The translations under genes were made by a program, and so were the position numbers. Positions 57,698 to 64,000 of a stretch of 64,000 nt of DNA are shown here, piece after piece. The stretch covers positions 16,415 to 80,414 of the forward strand of contig JBBSGB010000015.1 in assembly GCA_038254545.1 (NCBI GenBank), read 5' to 3'. The notes beneath the pieces were generated by a model. That model had not been told where the DNA came from, ran no database searches, and saw nothing but the letters and a program-made list of their open reading frames with translations. How positions within the stretch are numbered: position 1 is the first letter of the stretch; every line of letters begins with the position of its first letter. The stretch comes from CAHJXF01 sp038254545. GTDB lineage: Bacteria > Pseudomonadota > Gammaproteobacteria > Burkholderiales > Burkholderiaceae_D.

Positions 57698-58283
57698 AGC
57701 TCGCCACCATGACGAGCGCCGGCCGCAATACGCGATCGGCAAGCATCCATCCCCTTTGCAATACGGTCACCACGTGATTGGGCGCCGTGCCTTCAGGCGC
57801 AGGGACCGTGGAGATCGCCTGATGGCGATGCGGGTCGAATTTTTCGCCTACCGGGTCGATCGCGACCAGGCGATTGCGCTCGAACGCGCCGAGCAATTGC
57901 TTGTGCGTCAATGCGACGCCTTCACGCACCTTGTCGGCGTCGGGGCTCTTGTCGTCCAGGGCGGCCTGCAGGCTGTCCATCACGGGCAGCAGCGACTCGG
58001 CAAAGTTCTCGATGCCGTATTTGTGGGCCTTGGACACGTCCTCCTGTGCACGGCGGCGGGTATTGTCGGCCTCGGCCTTGGCTCGAAGGAACGCATCGTA
58101 GTGCTCCTGCGCCTTCGCTTCGGCCGCGCTCAGCGCGGCCTCGAGACCGGCCGCGTTCAGCGGCGCTTCATCCGCCGACACCCCGGCGTCGACGGCGGTC
58201 TCGGGCGCGCGCTGCGCGTCGGCCTCGCGCTCCTCGGATTGCGGCGTGTCCGTCGTTTCGTTTTCGTGCTTCCCTGGTCTCAT
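57696..58283 (-). CDS. grpE: Nucleotide exchange factor GrpE
   Basis: A 195-residue co-chaperone that releases ADP from DnaK. An acidic, disordered N-terminus (about 45 residues) is followed by a long coiled coil (AALSAAEAKAQEHYDAFLRAKAEADNTRRRAQEDV) and the beta domain with FDPHRHQAIS, AP.GTAPNHVVTVLQRGWML and RPALVMVA. AGGAGA lies 9 nt before the chosen ATG; 12 codons upstream there is another in-frame ATG without a ribosome site. It leads the heat-shock cluster. Confidence 0.96.
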   Translation of the reverse strand: MRPGKHENETTDTPQSEEREADAQRAPETAVDAGVSADEAPLNAAGLEAALSAAEAKAQEHYDAFLRAKAEADNTRRRAQEDVSKAHKYGIENFAESLLPVMDSLQAALDDKSPDADKVREGVALTHKQLLGAFERNRLVAIDPVGEKFDPHRHQAISTVPAPEGTAPNHVVTVLQRGWMLADRVLRPALVMVAS

Positions 58284-58351
58284 CGTCAAAATTCTCCTGC
58301 GTGATTGAGGTTTTCGCATGACGCGTCCGCAGCGTGGACACGCCCACCGCG

Positions 58352-58379
58352 AGATTGCGCCGCATGCGAAGAATTCAAG
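58352..58379 (-). promoter_or_regulatory. grpE: Sigma-32 heat-shock promoter of grpE
   Basis: On the minus strand CTTGAAT, then 13 nt, then CGCAATCT match the RpoH -35/-10 (CTTGAAA-N13-CCCCATNT). The spacer length is identical to that at dnaK. It lies about 70 bp upstream of the grpE start. Confidence 0.7.
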
Positions 58380-58459
58380 CGGGAATCGCGGCGCTGCGAG
58401 GATTTCACAGGCGCATCAACCAGCCATTGACCTTCAAGCATCAATAGAAAGTCAACGCC

Positions 58460-58511
58460 CAAGTGATTGATCCGCTTGTCGCCATTCTTGACGCATTGAC
58501 CGGATCACTTG
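58460..58511. repeat. 8-bp inverted repeat CAAGTGAT...ATCACTTG upstream of a sigma-54 promoter
   Basis: The two perfect half-sites are 44 bp apart, about 50-100 bp upstream of the PEP-CTERM protease promoter. This is where an RpoN activator such as PrsR would bind. Assignment as an enhancer site is inference. Confidence 0.35.
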
Positions 58512-58556
58512 GCTGACAAGCCGCTGTATGGCTAACCAATCAACCACTTAACGCCG

Positions 58557-58572
58557 AGGCATAAGTCTTGCT
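58557..58572 (+). promoter_or_regulatory. Sigma-54 (-24/-12) promoter of the PEP-CTERM protease gene
   Basis: AGGCAT-N5-TTGCT has the complete -12 element and the exact 12-nt spacing. The predicted start is about 37 nt before the ATG. It shares the form GGCAT-N5 with the other PEP-CTERM promoter in this window. Confidence 0.68.
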
Positions 58573-58619
58573 CTTGCAAGTGCCCTCGCGCTCTTCGCGA
58601 AGCCAAACAGGAAATCTCG

Positions 58620-59743
58620 ATGCGCAAGTCACTTCTTCTCCCGGTATTGCTGCTCGCAGTCGCGGGGCAATCACAAGCCTCTCCGGTCGCTTCCACTCTT
58701 ACCTCGAACGGAGGAACGGTGAATGCGATGAACGGGGCAGCCGTCTCGAACTTGATCGCGTCCACAGGCGGCACGATCGTCCCGCTCATATTGGCTGGGC
58801 AGTTGCCCGACACGCCTGCGGCTCGGGTGGATTCGAATTCACCGTCTTCGCCATTCAGCGGCGTCGTGAGCATCAACATTCGCTACAACGATCCCACTTC
58901 GGGCGCGCCGCTGAGCTTCATCTGTTCGGGTTCAATGGTCTCGGCGACACAAGTATTGAGCGCCGCGCACTGTGTCGACACCAATGGACACGGCAAGATC
59001 ATCAATCTGGCCACGCCGGGGAGTGATATTCGCGTCGTCTTCAACACACCGACCGGATTCTCGTTGATCAGTGCGGTGAAGGCGATCATCCATCCGAACT
59101 ATCAAGGCTTCAATATCTGCCCCGATGCGTCCACCGGTTGCGTCAACGACGATATCTCGCGATCACGCTAGCGTCGGCGGCGCCGGCCTTCGCAAAGATC
59201 TACAAGATCGCCACCAACGTGCAGGAGCTGGGCACCGTGTTCACGCAGGTCGGGTACGGCACCAGTGGAGACGGCACCAACGGCTACACGATCGCGCCGA
59301 GCTTCTTCGTCAAGCGGAGCGGCAAGAACAGCTTCGACCTGTTCGACACCGACGACGAAGCGGACTTCGATCCTGCCAGCGCGCACGAGGTCTGGTATTC
59401 GGACTTCGACGGCCCCGTCACCAGTGCGCCTGCCATCGCAGACCGCCTCTGCACGCTCGGCTTCCGTTGCGGCACTACCCTCGGCAATGCGATCGAAACG
59501 AATATCGGCGGTGGCGATTCGGGCGGTTCGTCCTTCATCCAGGACGCCTCGGGCAACTACCTTTTGGGCGGCAACAACACGTTCGGCATCAACTTCAACA
59601 ACGGCCGTTTCGGCGACGTTTACGGCGGCATCCTGCTGAGCCTGATCGGTGCAACCTTTGTTCCGGAACCGGAGACGTTGCTGCTGATGCTGGTCGGCAT
59701 CGTGGGTCTGGGCTTGACTCGCCGTCGTCGCGCGACCCACTGA
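58620..59743 (+). pseudogene. PEP-CTERM trypsin-like protease, frameshifted at the catalytic Asp
   Basis: The first frame has a signal peptide (to SQASP) and a chymotrypsin-fold start with His in VLSAAHCVD, and reaches CVNDDIS before a stop. The second frame continues ITLASAAPAFAKIY, holds Ser in NIGGGDSGGSSFIQ, and ends with FVPEPETLLLMLVGIVGLGLTRRRRATH, a complete PEP-CTERM signal. Removing two bases (TC, a short duplication within ATCTCGCG near 59155-59158) restores NDDIAITLA, where the catalytic Asp belongs. The intact protein would be about 370 residues, exported and sorted by exosortase. Promoter and terminator are intact, so the lesion is recent, a slippage allele, or a sequence error. 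Confidence 0.75.
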
Positions 59744-59782
59744 GCAACGCACTTCAGTTCAAGAGCACTTCACGCATGAACG

Positions 59783-59816
59783 AGAGGGCGGCTTCGGCCG
59801 CCCTCTTTGTTTTGTT
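59783..59816 (+). terminator. Rho-independent terminator with TTCG tetraloop
   Basis: A perfect 10-bp stem (AGAGGGCGGC/GCCGCCCTCT) closed by TTCG, followed by TTGTTTTGTT. It ends the PEP-CTERM protease transcript and also separates it from the convergent hemH gene. Confidence 0.93.
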
Positions 59817-59846
59817 GGCGTCTGCACCAAACGATCCCAAGCAAGG

Positions 59847-60878
59847 CTATAGCCAGCCCTGCAGGTTGCGCTCCGCGATCGCGGCCAACGCGGCAATCCA
59901 GCGCGGATTGTCATTCAAGCAGGAGATGTAGCGATAGCTGCCGCCTCCCGCATTCTTGAATGACGCCTCACCCTCGATGCCGATCTCCTCGAGCGTCTCC
60001 AGACAATCGGCGGGAAAACCGGGGCAACAGATATCCAGTCTCGAAGTTCTCTTCGCGCCGAGTTCCCGCAATACATCGACGGTGTAGGGCTTCAACCACT
60101 CTGCCCTGCCGAAGCGCGATTGAAAGGTCGCGACCCATTGGTCTTTGCGCAGGCCCAATCGCTCTGCAACGCGCTCCGCGGTCACGAGGCACTGCGCCTG
60201 ATACGGATCACCCAGGCGCACCGAACGTTGCGGGATGCCGTGGAAGCTCATCACCAGCACGGCCGCCGAATCGGCGATCGTGCCGTCCCTGGTCCGCGCG
60301 GTCACGATCGTTGACGCCAGCGCATCGATGTAGCCCGCGTCGTCGTGGTACTGCTTGACGAAACGAAACTCGGGCACGTTGCGCACTTTCGCCGCCCAGG
60401 CATTGATGGCGTCGAAGCTCGATGCCGACGTCGTCGCGGAATACTGCGGATAGAGCGGCAACACGAGGATGCGCTCGCAAGCTTGCGCGTGCAGGCGATC
60501 GAGCGCATCGGCAAGTGACGGGTTGCCGTAACGCATCGCGTATTCGACCGTGAGCGCATGTCCGCGCATGCCCATCAAGCCGCGCAGGAGCTTCGCCTGC
60601 TTTTCGGTCCACACCTTGAGCGGCGAGCCTTCCTGCATCCACACGGCCTTGTACTTCTCCGCAGAGCGCCGCGAGCGGATCGGAAGGATGATGCCGAACA
60701 GGATCGGCCACCAGATCACACGGGGGATCTCGACCACGCGCGGGTCCCACAGAAATTCGGCGAGATATCGGCGAACTGCGGAAGGGGTCGGCGCGTCGGG
60801 TGTGCCGAGATTGACGAGCAGGATCGCGGTGCGAGGGGGCATGTCGTGGGTTTGATGGGCTTGAGAGTGCGGCCGCAT
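59847..60878 (-). CDS. hemH: Ferrochelatase
   Basis: A 343-residue enzyme that inserts ferrous iron into protoporphyrin IX, the last step of heme synthesis. It has TAILLVNLGTPDAPTPSAVRRYLAEF, PLYPQYSATTSAS (about residue 155), VLVMSFHGIPQRSV with the catalytic His, WVATFQSRFGRAEWLKPYT and the CCPGFPADCLETLEEI region. An ATG 12 codons in (MPPRTA) is nearer to the family start. The place between hrcA and grpE is typical for Betaproteobacteria. Confidence 0.96.
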   Translation of the reverse strand: MRPHSQAHQTHDMPPRTAILLVNLGTPDAPTPSAVRRYLAEFLWDPRVVEIPRVIWWPILFGIILPIRSRRSAEKYKAVWMQEGSPLKVWTEKQAKLLRGLMGMRGHALTVEYAMRYGNPSLADALDRLHAQACERILVLPLYPQYSATTSASSFDAINAWAAKVRNVPEFRFVKQYHDDAGYIDALASTIVTARTRDGTIADSAAVLVMSFHGIPQRSVRLGDPYQAQCLVTAERVAERLGLRKDQWVATFQSRFGRAEWLKPYTVDVLRELGAKRTSRLDICCPGFPADCLETLEEIGIEGEASFKNAGGGSYRYISCLNDNPRWIAALAAIAERNLQGWL

Positions 60879-60964
60879 GGGCGATGCGATGAGCTGACTG
60901 ATTGCGTGGGATGCAGCAGTCGGGCATCGTAGCGCACTGATTCAAGCGGCATCATCCGAAACTC

Positions 60965-62029
60965 ATGCGACCGTGGTTCATGCACGAGGCTCTGTTCAGC
61001 GGCGCCATGATCGTGACGGTGTCGATCGCGTCGCATGCCGGCGAACTATCCGGAGTCTTGCCCGATGCCGCCGCCGCCACGCCGCAGGGACGCGTAGCCG
61101 AAGCGCGGTGGGAAAAGTTTGCGGCTCAGAACGCCCGCTCGGGCGATTTGCGGCTGCAGCTTCTGTTTGGCAGAACTACGATCGCGCTCGAACAACTCGT
61201 CGAGCGCGCGCGCGGATCGACCGATCCGCTGGTCCTGTCCACACTTTCGGAACGCTGTGACGCACCCGTGTCGACCGGCAAGTCCTCGGCAGCAGCGTCC
61301 GGCGAAACGACATTCATCGGTTGCGACGGTGTCGAGTTGGCGCGCCGCTGGGTCGCGGTCGACACGGAGAATCAGCTCGCATGGTTGACTCTCGCGACCC
61401 TGCTCGATCGGCGCGGCGCGCTCGACGAAGCACGTTCGACCTTCATGCGAGCGGCACGCGCCTCGTCGTATCGCACGCTATACGGCGAGGCGGCGCGGAC
61501 GATACTACGCATCGTGCCGCGCGACCTGAGCCCTAGCGAGCAGCTCGCGTTCGCGTACGGCATCGTCAGGATGCAGTCCGCTCAGCCGTTCCCGACATTC
61601 CAACCCTTGTTTCGCACTTGCAAGCTGCCCGATATGCGCGACGCCTGCGTGCATATTGCGGACACCATGTTTCGTGACAGCGCGACCGTGATCGAGCTGT
61701 TCACGGCGACGGAGCTGTCCGGACGTCTTGACGTCGAGCGCGAAACGGTACGTTATCGGACCGAACGTTTCTACGCCATGCGGTGGCTCATGCGTCAAGG
61801 CATCGCACCGGACGAACCTTCGATCGACGATGCCGCGGCGATCGATCGTTTCGTCGACGACGTGGAGAAACGCGCATCTCGCGGAGAACTCGCCTGGTTT
61901 CGCGAACAGTTTCGGCGGAGAGGCGTCTCTGAAGCCGAGGCTGCCGCACGCTACGAGAAGTCGATCACGGCGGAGCAAAGACTTCAACTCGAAGCGGTGA
62001 TGAGACCGTGGAACGCGGGCATGCCATGA
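60965..62029 (+). CDS. Exported protein of unknown function, paralogue of the next gene
   Basis: A 354-residue protein that I do not recognise. A hydrophobic N-terminus (FSGAMIVTVSIASHAGE) acts as signal. The rest is helical: EQLVERARGSTDPLVLSTLSERC, then a TPR-like NQLAWLTLATLLDRRGALDEARSTFMRAARASS, and FRDSATVIELFTATELSGRL. The same blocks occur in the downstream gene (ETLVEQARGSTDPMVLSMLVGRC; NQKAWLTLAAVLQQKGDLPAARAAFERASRAS), so the two arose by tandem duplication. Three Cys residues are conserved between them, which suggests disulphides in the periplasm. Confidence 0.7.
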   Translation: MRPWFMHEALFSGAMIVTVSIASHAGELSGVLPDAAAATPQGRVAEARWEKFAAQNARSGDLRLQLLFGRTTIALEQLVERARGSTDPLVLSTLSERCDAPVSTGKSSAAASGETTFIGCDGVELARRWVAVDTENQLAWLTLATLLDRRGALDEARSTFMRAARASSYRTLYGEAARTILRIVPRDLSPSEQLAFAYGIVRMQSAQPFPTFQPLFRTCKLPDMRDACVHIADTMFRDSATVIELFTATELSGRLDVERETVRYRTERFYAMRWLMRQGIAPDEPSIDDAAAIDRFVDDVEKRASRGELAWFREQFRRRGVSEAEAAARYEKSITAEQRLQLEAVMRPWNAGMP

Positions 62030-62148
62030 TCTGTGAACTATTCAATGCGAGACGTACAATGAAGAAAGTGTGGATGCCCGTCAGTGCTGGCGATCGCATG
62101 CAGGCTCGTGCCCGTGGCGGCCGTATCGGTATGAATCCGGAGGTTCGC

Positions 62149-63190
62149 ATGGCTCTGAAATATTCGAGGACGATTGGTACGGTCTCGTTGCTCGCGTCGC
62201 TGGCTTTCGCGCGCGGCACGCACGCTGGCGACAAGGTCGCCTTTGCGCCTGAGGGCCCCGTCGGTCGAGGTCCCAGTCGGCATCGCGGACTGGGACCGGC
62301 TCGTCGAGGCCGCCCGTAAATCGGCCGACCTCCGCTTGCGAATCGTCGCTTCGATCGATGGGCTGGAGGATCGGGGCGGCGTCTATTCCTCGCACGAGGT
62401 CATTCCGCTCGAGACGCTGGTCGAGCAGGCGCGTGGATCAACCGATCCGATGGTGCTGTCGATGTTGGTAGGACGCTGCAGCGAATCTGCGAAGCCGCCA
62501 CGATGCGACACACAGGATCTCGCCGAGCGCTGGACTGTCGCCGACACACAAAATCAGAAGGCCTGGCTCACGCTCGCGGCTGTCCTGCAGCAGAAGGGCG
62601 ACCTGCCCGCCGCGCGGGCGGCGTTCGAACGCGCGTCACGCGCTTCGACCTGGCATGAACATAACGACGATATTGCACGCGTCATCGCCGCAACCATTCC
62701 GCGAACCTGGCCGCCGCTGGCGCGCATGCATGGGCTCGAGGCGGCGCTGGGTATCGCGGCGGCTCGAAACATCTCGCCAAGTCCATTCAGCTACTTGACC
62801 CAGCAATGCAAGGATCCATCGATGCGCGCGCAGTGCGGTCAGATCCTCGAAACGATGTTTCGCGACGGCAACGATTTGTTCAGCTTGTCGATCTCGTCCA
62901 AGGTCGCCGCGATCGCACACATTCCCGACGAGACGGTGAAGATGCGCCTGCAAAAATTCAACGCGACGTACTGGGCCGTCGTGGACGAAGCAGAGTCGAC
63001 GGTGTCCGAGCCGATGGAAGCCGCCGATGTCGCACGTGCCGTTGCGCGACTGGAAGAACGAATCGCGTTCGGTGAGATGCGATATGGACAGCGCGTGCTG
63101 GAGCGAAGCGGCGTTGCGGAAGCCGACGCCGCTTCGCGCTTTGCAAGTCGCCGCGCCGCCCGACAATCGGCAGCGACGCAGCCGCGCTAG
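62149..63190 (+). pseudogene. Paralogue of the upstream exported protein, frameshifted after the signal peptide
   Basis: GGAGG lies 6 nt before an ATG that opens MALKYSRTIGTVSLLASLAFA, a clear signal peptide, and continues GDKVAFAPEGP. The frame is then lost in a run of four C (62256-62259). Deleting one C gives EGPSVEVPVGIADWDRLVEAARK, and the reading continues to the usual end, about 346 residues in total. The mature part has the RGSTDP and TPR-like blocks of its neighbour. The long second frame alone would have no signal peptide. Homopolymer slippage, phase variation or a sequencing error could explain it. Its stop overlaps the end of hrcA, which converges. Confidence 0.65.
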
Positions 63191-64000
63191 TGCTGACTCA
63201 ACGCATTCGACAACAGCTTCGCCGTGATATCGACAATCGGCACCACCCGCTCATAAGCCATGCGCGTCGGCCCGATCACGCCGATCGTGCCGACGATGCG
63301 GCCATCGACCTGATACGTCGACGTGACGATGGTCATGTCGTCCATCGGCACCAACTTCGATTCGCCGCCGATGAAGATCTGTACGCCATGCGCGCGGCTC
63401 GAGACGTCGAGCAACTGCATGAGGCCGGTCTTCTGCTCGAACAGCGCAAACAGTTGTCGCAGCTTCTGCATGTTGCCGGTCAGGTCGGCGTTCTCGAGCA
63501 GATTGCGTTCGCCCGAAATCACCATCTCCTCGTCGTCGGCCAGCGCTTGCGAGCCGGCTTCGACCGCGGCCTGCATCAGCTTGGCGGTCTCGGCGCGTAG
63601 CTCGTTCAATTCGTCGCGCAGGCGCGCCTTGATGGTGTCGAACGAGAGGCCCGCAAAATTCTGATTGAGAAAGTTCGCGGCCTCGATCAACTGAGACTGC
63701 GTGTAGGCACGCTCGGTGAAGAGGATGCGGTTCTGCACGTCGCCGTCGGGCGTGACGATGATCAGCAGCACGCGCGAATCGGACAGGTGCAGGAACTCGA
63801 TGTGCCGGAACGACGAGCCGCGGCGCGGCGTCATCACCACGCCCGCAAACTGCGAGAGATTCGACAGCACCTGCGCGGCCGCCGAGATCACGCGCTGCGG
63901 CTGGTCGGGCTTGATGCGTCCTGCGACTGCGGACGCGTCGTGCCCTTCCAGCGGCTTGACGGTCATCAGGCTATCGACGAAGAAGCGATAGCCGCGCGGC
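63187..64000 (-). CDS. hrcA: Heat-inducible transcription repressor HrcA, C-terminal part, cut by the right edge
   Basis: The visible 270 residues run from RGYRFFVDSLMTVKPL to the stop. They include VVMTPRRGSSFRHIEFLHLSDSRVLLIIVT, GLSFDTIKARLRDEL and the C-terminal HGVQIFIGGESK and IGVIGPTRMAYERVVPIVD, all typical of HrcA. The N-terminal DNA-binding part (about 75 residues) lies outside. HrcA represses chaperone operons by binding CIRCE (TTAGCACTC-N9-GAGTGCTAA). No CIRCE is found before grpE or dnaK here, so its targets are elsewhere, usually groESL. Confidence 0.95.
   Translation of the reverse strand, partial: PRGYRFFVDSLMTVKPLEGHDASAVAGRIKPDQPQRVISAAAQVLSNLSQFAGVVMTPRRGSSFRHIEFLHLSDSRVLLIIVTPDGDVQNRILFTERAYTQSQLIEAANFLNQNFAGLSFDTIKARLRDELNELRAETAKLMQAAVEAGSQALADDEEMVISGERNLLENADLTGNMQKLRQLFALFEQKTGLMQLLDVSSRAHGVQIFIGGESKLVPMDDMTIVTSTYQVDGRIVGTIGVIGPTRMAYERVVPIVDITAKLLSNALSQH

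Noticed and set aside
55407..58304. Long open frame (965 codons) on the plus strand opposite dnaK and grpE
   Set aside because: Antisense shadow of two conserved heat-shock genes with biased composition. It covers two genes and their intergenic promoter.

Overview
The window is high-GC, densely coded chromosomal DNA from a betaproteobacterium, most likely of the order Burkholderiales. The evidence is the heat-shock cluster (hrcA, hemH, grpE, dnaK, dnaJ), a LysR-controlled RND pump with a lipase-like gene of the CeoAB-OpcM/BpeEF-OprC type, a urtABCDE plus urease locus, and genes of the exosortase A (XrtA)/PEP-CTERM system. No genus can be assigned from the sequence alone. There is no insertion sequence, prophage or CRISPR array. 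One tRNA gene is present, tRNA-Arg(CCU).

Layout. 1-4.1 kb: parE (cut by the left edge), an Uup-type ABC-F ATPase and an NADP-dependent oxidoreductase. 4.3-12.6 kb: a five-gene leftward operon (small exported protein, esterase-like protein without its catalytic Ser and His, RND adaptor, RND pump, outer-membrane channel) with a divergent LysR regulator. 12.7-18.1 kb: tRNA-Arg, a glycine-zipper protein, an FAH-family hydrolase, a TPR/GT41 glycosyltransferase and an orphan peptide-type binding protein. 18.2-34 kb: the surface-polysaccharide and exosortase-associated region. It holds a PEP-CTERM protein, the UDP-GlcNAcA/GalNAcA genes tviB-tviC, a lytic transglycosylase with a trypsin-like protease, and a bidirectional XrtA-associated cluster. 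Leftward in that cluster are ACP, hydrolase 2, hydrolase 1, glycosyltransferase and TPR protein; rightward are a DegT-like enzyme, a FemAB-like protein, an acyl-CoA ligase, a PLP decarboxylase and a HAD enzyme. The exosortase itself is not in the window. 34-39.4 kb: malate synthase and small accessory genes, one of them frameshifted. 39.7-54.1 kb: nitrogen from urea, as allophanate hydrolase, urtABCDE, a deletion remnant of urea carboxylase, a GntR regulator and ureDABCEFG. 54.2-64 kb: dnaJ, dnaK and grpE, a frameshifted PEP-CTERM protease gene, hemH, two paralogous exported proteins (one frameshifted) and hrcA (cut by the right edge).

Three regulatory patterns link these genes. Good sigma-54 (-24/-12) promoter matches lie upstream of both PEP-CTERM genes, tviBC and the transglycosylase-protease pair, which suggests one RpoN-dependent extracellular-matrix regulon. 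A fifth match precedes allophanate hydrolase, which fits nitrogen control. Two sigma-32 promoters with identical 13-nt spacers precede grpE and dnaK. In the urea region, both ends of a urea carboxylase gene survive next to a complete urease operon and an orphan allophanate hydrolase. This suggests that the ATP-dependent urea amidolyase route was lost and urease took over.
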